From Lucifuga dentata (taxonomy: Eukaryota; Chordata; Actinopteri; Ophidiiformes; Bythitidae), in contig VXCM01000428.1 in assembly GCA_014773175.1 (NCBI GenBank), positions 1 to 64,000 on the forward strand: a DNA stretch of 64,000 bases, in the 5' to 3' direction. Under the pieces are notes generated by a model. It worked only from the letters and a program-made list of their open reading frames with translations, was not told where the DNA came from and did not search any database. Of this stretch, positions 49,501-61,029 are shown one piece after another; position 1 is the stretch's first letter, and the number at the start of each line of letters is the position of its first letter. The position numbers were made by a program, and so were the translations under genes.

Positions 49501-50278
49501 GTGAAAGTAGTATTATGAATTTTCTTGTGTCTTACATTGAATTTGTAATCTTAAAAGTATTTTCTGAAAAAGAAACAAATATAAGCATAGCAGTTTTATG
49601 AATTATCCTGTACTTTATGCTTTATGAGCAGTGTGTATACTCATTGTGGCCTGTGTTTTACATAATGTCCTGATTTTGTTAATTTATTACCTAATTATTG
49701 AAATATTTCACTTTTAAAACATGAAACTTGGTACAACAATATATTTAAATATGATACTTTGCATGTGCACTAACTGTGTTGAATTAAGTTTAAATAAAAT
49801 GGCTTTGATGATGTGATATTGTTTATTGCATTTTTGGGGTCATTGTGGGAGGAGTTATGATCTATAATGCCTATTGTGAGTTGAAAAATGCATTTATCCA
49901 TACTAATATTGTCATTTCTCTTTTACAGTCTTTGACCCACTGCCATAATAAGGAATAATTTCAATATTACAAGTCTAATTGCTCATTATGGAGTTTGATT
50001 GAATTTTGTAGCGTTTCAGGTCAATATATGTCCTTGCTGATTAGCTAATCTCAGGTCAAGGTGGCAGTGCAGCGATCAGAGCGGCTCCTTTTCTCCTTTC
50101 TAGCTTTCTTGGATCCGATAGCATTCTGGGAAATGCGGTCCCCACTTTTTATCTATACATTTTCTGTGAAATGTAAAAAAAAATTGTATATACCCCTTCC
50201 AACACTTTTTCAAAGATGTTTGTAAGTTAGCATGGATGCATCTAAATGTGTCCCTGTGGCTTAACTGGACACAAGGGA

Positions 50279-50280
<2 letters not shown>

Positions 50281-50325
<45 letters not shown>

Positions 50326-50334
50326 CGCGTGTGT
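50281..50334. repeat. (TG)n(CG)n compound microsatellite
   Basis: A TG run passes into a GCGCGCGCGC block. Such alternating purine-pyrimidine runs can adopt Z-DNA. Confidence 0.95.
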
Positions 50335-51864
50335 CACTACAGCAGATGGACTGCCACCTCTCTTTATGAATGAAGTCTATTCACAGGTGGGAGCTAAAAC
50401 CTTCCTTTGAAGTGAAGAGGAGAAGCGGCACTGCAGTTACAAGGCAAATCAAGGAGCAAAAAGTCAGTATGATTCCAGCACACTGTCCATCTGTATGTAA
50501 ATGAGAGCTTCGACATATGGGGAGGAGGGGGGAGAAGCGAAGGGGGAGTGTGCCAAGGACTGGGACTGTGACTTTTGGCCACTTTCTGCAGAATTAATAA
50601 GATAAAACACACTTTTAAAGTTCCTGGGGATAAGTTTGTCTTAGATTCTAAAGCCATAGTGCTAAGTGACAGTACATGAAACCTCAGCAAGCACATCATA
50701 AGATAGTTAACACCATGCAAGCCTTGATTGATAAGTTCTAAGCCTAACAAACAGCTCATTATCTCTGTACATTCACCAATTTTGTCCAACTCACAGAGCC
50801 TCAGATGCCTCTGCAACTTGTAAGTTATAATTGCCGAGTGAATGTGTCAGGTTCAGAACTTATCAATTACTGTCGATTATATTCATCATATTGATTTGTT
50901 CACTTGGTCAGTACAACCACTTAGCTGTCATATTGGAACTGTTGCTTGTTAAATGTGTTATGAGTCTCTTCTTTGTCCACTTTTTGTCCAAACATATACT
51001 TGAAATTACTCCAAGATGTGCCGTTTCCTGCCCTCAGCTCTTGAGCAATGACTACTGATTGGCTCATATCCTTTGGATTAACATGGCACTGCTTTGAGGA
51101 ACAGAGGAGAAGCTGATTTAAATGGTTCAATTTAATAATCAGTCCAAGATATGAACCAGATTAACAGAAACAACCATATTTAACTTTTTTTTTTCCAGTG
51201 TTTTCTGAGCCTTATCAGTGAGGTTATGGGGTTCTGTGTGCTGAGATGGATTGGAGGGGTTATAGTAAGCCTCTGTCAGTGTATCTCCATATGTGGAAGA
51301 AGGAAAATGGGGGTCTTATCTGCTATGTTAACTTTGACAGGAAAGAAATCTGAATAGCAGCGCATATCCTCTGTAATCAGGCCTTTTAATCACTGATATA
51401 CAGTACGACAGGTAGCATTTAGCTTATCTGTGCAGCGTAGCTCATCTCTCTCAGATTTGTGATAGGAAGAAACAATAATTTTAAGTTCAAAGGAGCTGCA
51501 GCCCCTCCTCATCCTCACTTGGAGACGATCTATCAGGTTTTGGCAAAAATCTAATCAAACTAGAAGAGTATGTTTTGTTTAAAAGTTTCTAACATTTAAA
51601 AGTATGGTTTTAAGGCTTATTGTAAATTTGAGTTAAATTCATATTTGACACAAAATGATGAACAGTCATCTTTTTTGTGTGTGTGTGTGTTTCTCTGATG
51701 ATCGTAACTGAAAATAAAGGCAACTTTTACTGCTTCATTTGCAGCCCTTTACAGGTGTAACCTGGTTTACTTTTAGTAAGATTTGTCATTCAATTTGACA
51801 GCGATTGCAGATTCCAATCCTTGTTTTCTGATTTCTTGCTTCTCTTTTCTGTTTGGCTGTTTGT

Positions 51865-52445
51865 TAGGAGGATTAATCAAAAAGTTATCAACCAATCTTG
51901 ATGGAAATTGGTGGAAGGGTGAAGTGTGGCCCAGGAAATAACCCATTAAATTACGGTACGGATCCATATCCAGGGGCGGATGCTGGAATTGTTTTAATGA
52001 TTTCTTAACATTGCATGATAGGGCGTTTGTCAACATCAACAATTTTGTGTATTTCTTGAAAACTAAGGCACCAATCTTAATGATAAAATTCAGGCGTGTT
52101 TATCTGTGATGGATGATCAACAGGTGTAATTTAGCCCAGATTCAGATATTAATCCACTTCTGGCGGTTTAATATATATATAGGGTCACATTTATGTGTCA
52201 CTTTATGCTAACAGATAAGACAACAAACAAATAAAATGCAAATAAAATGTTGCTGATTCAGCAGCAAAAAACAGTTCTGACATATTTTCAGATACAGATC
52301 CAGAATAAAATGGTGCCAGCAAAACTACTTTACAACTAATTTGCTTGATAAATCTGATTTCAAGGTAATGTTAATAGCAATCTTGATTTATATTAGCATG
52401 AAAAGTGAAATCAGAGGGCTGTTGGGCTTTGGCAGAGGTATGAGC
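51865..52445 (+). mobile_element. dispersed fish repeat, family not named
   Basis: Phrases such as TTGATGGAAATTGGTGGAAG, ACCCATTAAATTACGGTACG, CCAGGGGCGGATGC and the terminal TTTGGCAGAGGTATGAGCAC follow a common interspersed repeat pattern of fish genomes. The edges are uncertain. Confidence 0.45.
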
Positions 52446-54235
52446 ACCCTGAGTGCCATCTAGTTAGTGATAGGGTGACTTTGGTTTCCATCTGAAGGCT
52501 GCAACTTTAAAACTGCTACAAAATCATTTTGGAAGCATAAACAGGAAAAGCAGGACACATTTAATGTCATTAACTTTAATGACTTGTTCATAGACTTGGG
52601 TGACTGATGTTTATTTGAAAGCTTTTCTCGTGATTCATGCAAAACAAAGGGGAAAGGCATTGTGCTATCTGAAAAATATAGGCAACATTTTAACATTTTC
52701 CCTTGTAAACTATTTTAAGGCTGTGTGTGTGTCTGTGTTTAGTAAGGATGTGGGCTGGGGTGGAGAGTTTCCCTGTTCACTCAATGTTATTCCAACCAAA
52801 CGTAGCTTTTCCTGTAAGTCTCGCTCTTTTCCTCTCGTCCTACTGGCACGTATGAAATCTGAGCTCTCCACATGAGAAAGCAGAAATGTATACAGTGCTA
52901 TCAGCAGAGCGGAACATGGGGGTATGACAGATACACCTCAGAGTCATTGGTGACTGCGTATCTCTTCTTATCGCGGCAGAACTGCCCTTTCCACACACTT
53001 GATAGCTCAGTCAACCATGGGAACCAAGGGAGCAAAAATCCACTGAGACGCCACGGGCTCTTTTATAGAAATGCTCCGTGACTTCAGCCTCGATTCCAGC
53101 ATTAAAAAGCAATCGAACTGATTAGAATAATTTAATAACACCTGATATCCATAATCAATGAATCAGTTGTGTTGTGAAGTATAAAGTACATTAAGGTAAG
53201 AGGAGGAGGAAGTTAAAATGATGAAGGCTAGTGTAACTACCCATACCAATAACCATATTACCCTCTAAATTACTTGTAATCTATCAAAGATTATGACTAG
53301 TTTGGTCATTATTAATAGAATAACGATGTCGTTTTCAGCTATTGTGTTTATACTGTCAGCACTGATGGTGGTTACAATGCTAATTGTATTTGTAAAACTT
53401 TGTATTGATATTGAGTCTTCTCTATTTTTATATATTAGCACACCACTATCTGTTTTTTATACCTCATTGTTTAAACTTACACACCATAAAACGTATACAA
53501 AGATGTCCATCAGACAAACAAAAGAGATAAAAGCAAGATTTTTGAAACATGGACTTTTTTTTTTTCAATCCCTACATGGAGGCCAAGACATCGTCACGTT
53601 GTGGTTTCTGACTGGAAGGATACAGGAAGAGCTGCACTCCTCTGCCAGCACTTGATCCCCATTCTTACATCCAACGATTAAACTACAGCTAAGATCTGTT
53701 AGTGCTGATGTGCACAGACTAAAAAACATTAATTTCTTTCCCTCGAATGAGAAATGGGAGCTATGATTTGTCTGATGCCTCATATTTTGATTTGTCAAAA
53801 GTGCAAAAGGTAACTTTCACAGTGTGCCAGCAATTTAAGATGCACACAAGAGCTTGACGACATCTAGACGAGGCCGAAAGTACTGGTTACTCATGCACAT
53901 TATTCAAAAAATGTACCATTTGTTTTGAAAAGTGTTGAAACTAGAGCGGCTCTCATTAGAGAACAGAACATACCTCCACCAAGGCAGAACTGTCTAACAT
54001 TTGTCTTGTATTAATAATATACTGGCTTAAATTAAAATTTCTTATAAACATTTTTTCTGAATCTCTGTCAGTAATAAAGTTACTGTACGTCATGTTTGCA
54101 TGATACTGAATCAGCATCATCTCAGCAACACATTACTGGTTGTTGCATGTTTGTTTGTTACTGCACAGCAATATATTATCAGCAGCATATATATTATCCT
54201 GCCAGATAATGACATGGATATGGATCCATGTCTGG

Positions 54236-54372
54236 TTTTTATTGATCCCACACTTCCATGAGGAAACTCATCATCCACCTTTAACCTACTGCGATGGGAA
54301 GAACATGGAAACTCTGCACAAGGTCCAAATCCAGGAACTTCTTGCTTTGAGGCAGCAGTGCTAACCACTGCG
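54236..54372 (-). mobile_element. tRNA-derived SINE fragment, reverse strand
   Basis: On the minus strand it begins CGCAGTGGTTAGCACTGCTG then AAGAAGTTCCTGGATTTGG, the same head as the SINE at 34716 with a mutated B box, and breaks off in the body. Confidence 0.65.
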
Positions 54373-57178
54373 GCAAAAAATATTGTCATAATAATAGGAC
54401 TTAGTTTCTTTATTTGTCACCACAAACAATAGTTTTTAAAATGTATCCAGACTGCAACTTTTGATAGTGTATTATGGGATAAATATGGCTGATGAGATTG
54501 GTGCATTACTTTTCAAAAAAGTGACAATAATATCAAAAATGCCTAATCTTCCAGTCATTAAAAAAATTTCTGGGTCTGCTCCTGCATCCATAAGAGACAA
54601 ACTGAACAGCCGTGTCCCACACTTCCACCAACTTTCATCACTTTTTCATGACTTTTTCAGTAACAACAACAAATCTGGGATAAGAAAAATGACAATGCAA
54701 CATTTTTTATTCCAGCATTTATCATGCTGAAATGTTATCTTCACACCAGACATTTCTGTATGGAGCGTTACACTGAATAATGCGCTTTCGTCTCTCTGTT
54801 GTGGAAATGTGACTGTTATTGGCCAGCGACTTTAGCCACCAATCCAGCTCATTAACTATTTAAAGCCACTTTTAAATAGACTTGTGTTTGAATGAATCCA
54901 CAGGGGAAATAAAGTGATATTAAACAGTCCTGTTTATACTGCAGGATGCTCCATGCGGACTGACCTCCATGTTGTCCTTTGAGATGAAGCTTCATCGCGT
55001 TCATCCATCCATCTGCAGAAAACACACAGAAATATATAATCACTATTTCTGAAGGCATTAGCAAGCGAGTGTCATTATAGCATGCCTCATCCTTGACCCA
55101 TGCCCCCATCTAAAACACCGCTACATACACACAAATATACACATGCTGAGTCCCTGAAAGATGCTTAAAGATAAAAGAGAATCGACCCGTCAGCCGTATG
55201 TACTGACACTGGAGATCTGAAAGGAGAAGAGCCATGAAAAATGGATGAGAGAAGAAATCCACTTCACCTCCCCCCTGGAGGCTGGCAAACCCCCCACAGT
55301 GCTCCCACTCATAATCCCTTCTCCTACTGCACACACACTCCTCTCTGTGACTCACACACACACATGCATGTGGTGTATGTAAACAGGAGGACAAGGTAGT
55401 CACACACACAGTTTCTTTACCATCCAAGGCCCATCCTAGGTGTTCATATTCCCACTCATATTAGTCTTGTATTAAATACAGATATTGGCTTCTTATGTTT
55501 TCATCCCTGATATGATAGATGATATTTGCATAAAACAGCATCAAACCCTCAGTCAAAATTTTTATTCATTCTTCATATAAAGCCAATGTAAATAGATTCC
55601 TCTGCTACTGAACAGGTGTTGAGATGAAATTTCATTATTCATCCAGAAATTATATGCATGCATGAGTGCACCAAAATCTAATCATCTTCCAAAATTCATT
55701 CATCCTTCAAAATAAATGACAGTATGTCTAATCCAGTCTTGTTTCAAGATAGAGACTCTCTGTTAAAATCATTAAACAAAGGAAACTGAATTATGTCACC
55801 ACACTGAGACATTTTTGTTTTAGGAAAGTTAAAGAAAGAAAAACTGAGTCAAATATGACATAAACTGATGAGGTAAGATGGATTTTTGACCATGAAAATG
55901 GAAAATTCCTCCAGATACGGGATGTCAACTGCTAGAGAGGTGCTGCTAGAGATGCTAAAAATCCACAGTTGATCACTACATAAACACACTTACACAGTGT
56001 TGTCTTCACCTCAGGCCCTTTAGTAGGTGTGATCCAACTTAAGGCACTGACATGTACTTGTGACAGCGTGTGAAATATTCCAGTCAAAGCGGTTGCTGAG
56101 GCTCAGGCTATCGGTAGCCTCCTTTAAGGCCTATCTGATGGTCTGGCCGTCGCCTGATGAGAAGGAGACAGAGACATGCTTGAGTTTGGTGGCCCAGTGG
56201 TAGCGTGTTACATTCGCTTACCCCTAAAAATTCCTGCTGCTATTATAATAATGCAAATATACTTTCTAGAAACATGGAGAAAATTAATGACTGAAAAGAT
56301 TCACCAAACTATCCGCTCAAAGAGAACTTCAGTCTGAGGTTTTTTTTTTGGTTTTGTTTTTTTTAATGTAGCTTCTCTGTGCATTTCTGCTGTATTATAA
56401 TGAAAGCTAGAAAGATCAAATTTGCACACCTGAACAGGACAGAATGTTTTAGCACTCTACTCATCAACATCAAGATTACAGCCTATCTTTTTTAGCTGAT
56501 ACAGGATGTGTGGGTCACAGTGTGACCTTTGAAGGTGTAAAGGAGTGTCTATGGTCCCTTTTTCACTTTGCATTAAAATACAATCTCTGTATCTAGTTAT
56601 GTCACCTGGATAAGGATGTCCAATGACATGAGTTTTTCATTATCTTACACATCATGCTAATGCAAGGTGTAAATGTGGCCTATTTGAAACTAATGGTATC
56701 TGTGTCTGTGTTTTGAAGGTGTTAGATGAGCAGTTTTTAGTCCAAGATCTGTTCTGAGCTGATTTCTATTTTTTCTGACATGAACAGATGGAGTTTCATA
56801 CCACTGTGAAATAAATGTTTAAAAAAATGGCTGCCTGAAAGGTACAAAATACATTATGCAAGATTAGAACTTATCAGTCCACATTTGATTGATTTGATGG
56901 GAATAAATGTAACACCAATGACAATTACAGAATATATTTGGAAATATATGAAGGAAAAGCAACCCAAGAGTAGGAGGAAATATTGTATATACTAAATGAA
57001 AAATATACAAAGATCTAAAAAAAAAAAAAATTAAAAAAAGGATTTTACAAAGAAGGAAAATAAATATCTGGTATTTGAAGTAATATCTACATTTAATTAA
57101 TTGTCTTTTCCAGTGTTTTATTGTAGAGTTGCAGGTTCATGTTGTATGGGTTTGAATTGTTCCTGGTGACTGATGCCT

Positions 57179-57196
57179 CCACAGAAGAGGGCGCTC
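57179..57196 (+). promoter_or_regulatory. candidate CTCF site
   Basis: CCACAGAAGAGGGCGCTC contains AGAGGGCGC, close to the CTCF core. It lies between nudt14 and jag2 and is GC-rich within AT-rich DNA. Confidence 0.35.
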
Positions 57197-57479
57197 TAAA
57201 CTACCGCATGTAAGGGTTAAATGGAGGAGTAGCCTGGGATTCACCCAGCAGACAAAACATTTATTTTCAACCTTGTTACTGAAAATGTGGTCGTCATGCA
57301 GCAGAAATAGGTAGCCAAGCAACTCATTAGCGCTATAAGAAATATGTTCGAGCAAGAGGATTACATCTGGATTCATTGTACCGCTGTTTTGTCTATAGCA
57401 GGCTGGATTTTAATTACTAACAATGCAGAAAAGAATAAATCTAAAATAAAACTAATCAGACGGAATTCAGTCCTATTTA

Positions 57480-57735
57480 ACCAAATTACAGCAATTAATA
57501 ATTAATAAATTCATCTCTTTTTTTTGGCAGTTTTGGTGATAATTATATTAAATGGGATGACTTCATGCTTTCATTCTTATCATTCTGTCATGTAAATTTG
57601 TCACTTTACCTAATTAAGACTGTAATTAAATTTCTAGACTGCACCGTTAAGGTCCTAATTGGAAATAAAAAGCCCCGCTCATTATAATATACTTAATTAA
57701 TGCCGACCCCTACTTTGTTTGAGGGCTGTAATGCG
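57480..57735. promoter_or_regulatory. candidate conserved enhancer upstream of jag2
   Basis: The block has many homeodomain cores: ATTAATAATTAAT, CCTAATTAAGACTGTAATTA, GTCCTAATTGG and CTTAATTAATGCC within 200 bp. It is free of recognisable repeats and ends about 480 bp before the jag2 start. This texture is typical of developmental enhancers, but conservation cannot be seen from one genome. Confidence 0.35.
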
Positions 57736-57799
57736 GTTTGTCCAAATGAAGCTCAATGGGAAGCCTGTATAATTCAAGTTTTGGGGAGGAGGAGGAGGC

Positions 57800-57823
57800 G
57801 TGTGTGTGTGTGTGTGTGTGTGT
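57800..57823. repeat. (TG)n run ending at an N join
   Basis: A TG run ends at a single N (57824). Its true length is unknown. Confidence 0.9.
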
Positions 57824-57834
57824 NGGGTATTATA

Positions 57835-58210
57835 CTATTGTCCGCCCCTTAATCCGGTTGGCTCACAGACAGCCCGCAGGCCAATTTGTAAGTGGTTTGC
57901 GGAGCTGCCAGTCAAAGCAGACATCCTCTCCTCAGGCCGTGGCTGTGAAACATCTCAGTTGCTGTGTGGAGAGATTTCACGGAAGGACACTCCTGTACAT
58001 GGACCATCACTGCTCTGCAATCCGCCGCCGCCTGCTCACACACGCATGTAATGTGTCGGTGAAATCGGGACATCCGCGGTGGAAAAAACACGCGTGTGAA
58101 TATTTTATTTTTGCATGTCAGCGGAGGAGGAGGAACTAGTCGCCGGTTCGCGGCTGTTTGTCGTTTCTGATCGCTTCTCGCCTCCTATGTCACTCTAATT
58201 AATCGGAGGC
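57835..58210 (+). promoter_or_regulatory. jag2: jag2 promoter / 5' UTR, GC-rich
   Basis: This CG-rich block (CCGCCGCCTGC, CATCCGCGGTGG, GTCGCCGGTTCGCGGC) precedes the jag2 start codon and is by far less AT-rich than its surroundings, so it is probably a small CpG island containing the transcription start. A short TAATTAATCGG stretch sits directly before the ATG. Confidence 0.5.
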
Positions 58211-58284
58211 ATGTGGAATCGCACCAGGATTAGGAATTGCGTCCCAATAGTGTGTCTGCTGTTGACGTTATGGATCGAGGTAAA

Positions 58285-58318
<34 letters not shown>

Positions 58319-59214
58319 AAACAAATCTCCTTAATGTCCAAATGTTCTGCTTTATTGTGCACCAAATAAATAAATAAATGCTTAAAATGACCAATGTCAA
58401 AAGTTGGTGGGCGTGGGCAGATGTATTTGCTCTCCTGCGTTGCAGTATTCACCTCACATTAATCGATAATTGAATTACGTCGCCGTCAGTTTGTGGAGCG
58501 TGTGATAGCGTTACCGTGACAAGATTGAAGTCTGAGGAATTAATAGAGGCTGTACTCTCCATTTTGGCACAGTGCTCGCAACCTGCATGTCTTTTTTGGA
58601 ATCAGGCCTGCATGAAGAAGTTGGAAGTTGCACCGCATCAATTGGCTGCTGCAGCGGTTAATTTGCCCCAGAATGAGACTAAGTGAATTGTCTTTAAAAA
58701 AAAAACAAAAAACTGTCTGCTGGTCACTTATAAGTGGGCTTGACGCGTGGTCCATCCACGATGCAACAAATGATTACAAATATTGATTTGGACTTCAGAT
58801 CCAAACACCGCCAGACTGTTTATTCATTTTTTACGCACGCGTGTTTACCCTCTTAATGCGGGCTTGTATATATTTTGGGCTTCTTCTTTCCAGGGGTCCC
58901 AGTCAACTGGCTATTTCGAGCTGCAGCTGATCTCCGTGGAGAATATAAACGGCGAGCTGGCGGACGGGGAGTGCTGCGACGGATCCCGGAGCTCCCAGGA
59001 CCTCCGCTGCACCCGAGACGAGTGCGACACTTACTTCAAGATCTGCCTGAAGGAGTACCAGACAGAAGTCACCACCGGCGGCCTCTGCACCTACGGAGCT
59101 GCGTCCACGCAAGTTCTCGGTGGAAATATGTTTTCTTTTAGAAGCGCAAAGAATAACGCCAATAAAATCGACGGTGCTGGCAAGATCCTGATCCCTTTCC
59201 AGTTCGCGTGGCCG
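58211..59214 (+). CDS. jag2: Jagged-2 Notch ligand, first two coding exons (partial)
   Basis: Jagged-2 is a type I membrane ligand of Notch receptors acting between neighbouring cells. Exon 1 (58211-58279, 23 residues) encodes a signal peptide: MWNRTRIRN followed by hydrophobic VPIVCLLLTLWI. Exon 2 (58894-59214, 107 residues) encodes most of the MNNL domain: TGYFELQLISVENINGEL, CCDGS, CTRDECDTYFKICLKEYQ, GLCTYGAASTQVLGGN and IPFQFAWP. The TGYFELQL start and IPFQFAWP end favour JAG2 over JAG1, which has FELEILS and LPFSFAWP. Signal cleavage is likely just before TGYF. The DSL domain, EGF repeats and transmembrane segment lie beyond the window. Fish often have two jag2 genes; the paralogue cannot be told from this part. 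The gene follows nudt14 in the same orientation, as in human. Confidence 0.94.
58280..58893 (+). other. jag2: jag2 intron 1 with (AAT)n next to the donor
   Basis: The 614-bp intron begins gtaaaaataataataat, so the AAT microsatellite (about 58285-58313) starts inside the donor region. The acceptor is ttctttccag. No coding sequence is seen. Confidence 0.85.
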
Positions 59215-59251
59215 GTGAGTGAGTTTCCCTCCTCCAGTTAAGTCTGCAGCC

Positions 59252-59528
59252 CAATGGTTCTCAAATTGTGGTGCATGTGTCACCAGTGGTACTCGAAGCG
59301 CCCCCTGGTGATACTCCAGATAATTTCTGCAGAGATTTGAAAACGCTGGAAATCAATGGGATTCATTAAGAAACTTATTGGTTAAAACTTTAGTAGAGCA
59401 CATGTGCAAGAAGAGTTTTTTTTTTTTTTTTTTNTTTTTTTTTTTTTTTTGGAGTTTTTTGTTGCAGCTGATTGGTTGTTGGTGAGGTGGTGCTTGGCTT
59501 GTGTTGGCTTGCAAGTTTGAGAACCCTG
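59252..59528. mobile_element. hAT-type MITE
   Basis: The left end CAATGGTTCTCAAATTGTGG and right end GCAAGTTTGAGAACCCTG are inverted repeats of the hAT form. The body includes a T-run broken by an N (59434). It starts only 37 bp after the jag2 exon 2 donor. Confidence 0.7.
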
Positions 59529-59604
59529 TGACAGCTATGAAGTGTGACTGCTGATCCACTTTTCTATAGAAGGGCGTAACACCAATATTTTAAGTTTTGG
59601 CAAA

Positions 59605-59797
59605 TTAAAGGACCATATCAGTGAGTTTGCATGTTAAGCCCAATATATACAACCTGCATACACATTACATTTACCGGCAATTCTAAAATGTACCGCTCCA
59701 GCAGTATGTTTTGGGAAATAGTTGTCAGTAACGCAAAATGTAAGCAGGTTGTATATATTAGGCTCAAACATGTATTATCGCCAGTATGGTCTTTCAA
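59605..59797. mobile_element. MITE family A, copy 9 (short)
   Basis: TTAAAGGACCATATCAGTG at left and CGCCAGTATGGTCTTTCAA at right fit the family. At 193 bp it is little more than the two inverted arms. Confidence 0.7.
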
Positions 59798-60419
59798 CAT
59801 ACACACATCATTTATCCAGCATATACCCTTTACTGATATTATCATTGTGAACCAGTTAAAATTATAAATAAACTGCATCTTGATGGATCACACTCACGCC
59901 ACCCCAATTTACTTTGCATAGAGGACAGTTTGCAACAAATTGCTAGAATATGTTAAATATCTTTCTTTGCACCATCTTGTCCTAATGAGAGTCCACACAC
60001 ATCGTGACTAAATGATTGCACGCTCCGCAAGGATCCGGTTTCAGCTGCATTGGTTCACTGTCATATGGGTCATCTTTTAAAGTTGCCCTGATATATGAGG
60101 TTGGCTTTGTTCCAATCCACCAGCTTGCACCTGCCAAGGCTGTGATAGGGTAATTAGACTGGGGGAAATGCTTTGATATAGACCCTGGCTGAGTTTGGAG
60201 ACATGAGTGCATGTAGATATGAGTGTACTAAAGCAGTATACGTGACCTAAGACATTTACTCATTCAGAAGGTCTTGGGGTCAGTTTGGCATACATAGAAT
60301 CCTTGGTTTACAAGAATTTCAGGTTTTAGAATAGTGTCACATTGCTCACTATTGGCCATTTTGTATTGGGAAATACCATTCAGGAGCAACTGTAAAATTT
60401 GATGTAGTGCAGACAGAAG

Positions 60420-60750
60420 TTAAAGGACCATACTGCTATTTTTGCATATTTGAGCCCAATAAATACTACCTGCATACACGTCACATTACTACAGCTATTT
60501 TACAAAACATAAAACTGTATTTTAGTTTTTCTGGTATTTTGCCAAATCCCTTAATTTTTCAAAATGAATTATTCAGGTGATACACTGACTTAAAATTCCA
60601 TGTTTTGCCTGCCAAGCATGTCTGAATGTAAAAGAGATGTTTTTTTAATTTCTCGGTAAAAGCCATATTCTCCTCAGACTGTATTCCCTGGCAGAGAATA
60701 CATTGTCTTCCATGTCTAACCCTTGGACTGGTTAAATACAGTTACTTGGA

Positions 60751-60816
<66 letters not shown>

Positions 60817-61029
60817 NCTCTAGCACATTTCAAGTTTCTACAAGTCGATTTTTAAAGTGTACTGAAATGAACTGAAACCAATGTCAGTCTGGAAGGTAGA
60901 TTTTTTTTATTTTTAGAAAATGTACTTTTCCAGTAGCATGTTTAGGAAAATGGTTGTCAGTAATATGAGGTGTATGCAGCTTGTACGTATTGGGCTCAAA
61001 CATCCTAAATTGCCGGTATTGTCCTTTAA
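60420..61029. mobile_element. MITE family A, copy 10, with a long A run
   Basis: TTAAAGGACCATACTGC at left and GCCGGTATTGTCCTTTAA at right carry TTAA at both ends. A run of 65 A (60752-60816) followed by an N interrupts it. Confidence 0.75.

Larger units (their letters stand above)
44759..57470. other. nudt14-jag2 intergenic region, no gene supported
   Basis: About 13 kb contain no open frame that resembles a protein family; the longest minus-strand frames are featureless. AATAAA hexamers occur near 46068, 46766 and 49794, so the nudt14 transcript end is not fixed. Repeats in the stretch are listed separately. Confidence 0.6.

Noticed and set aside
50394..50816. 140-residue open frame on the minus strand
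   Set aside because: Composition is not coding-like, there is no recognisable motif and no splice context.
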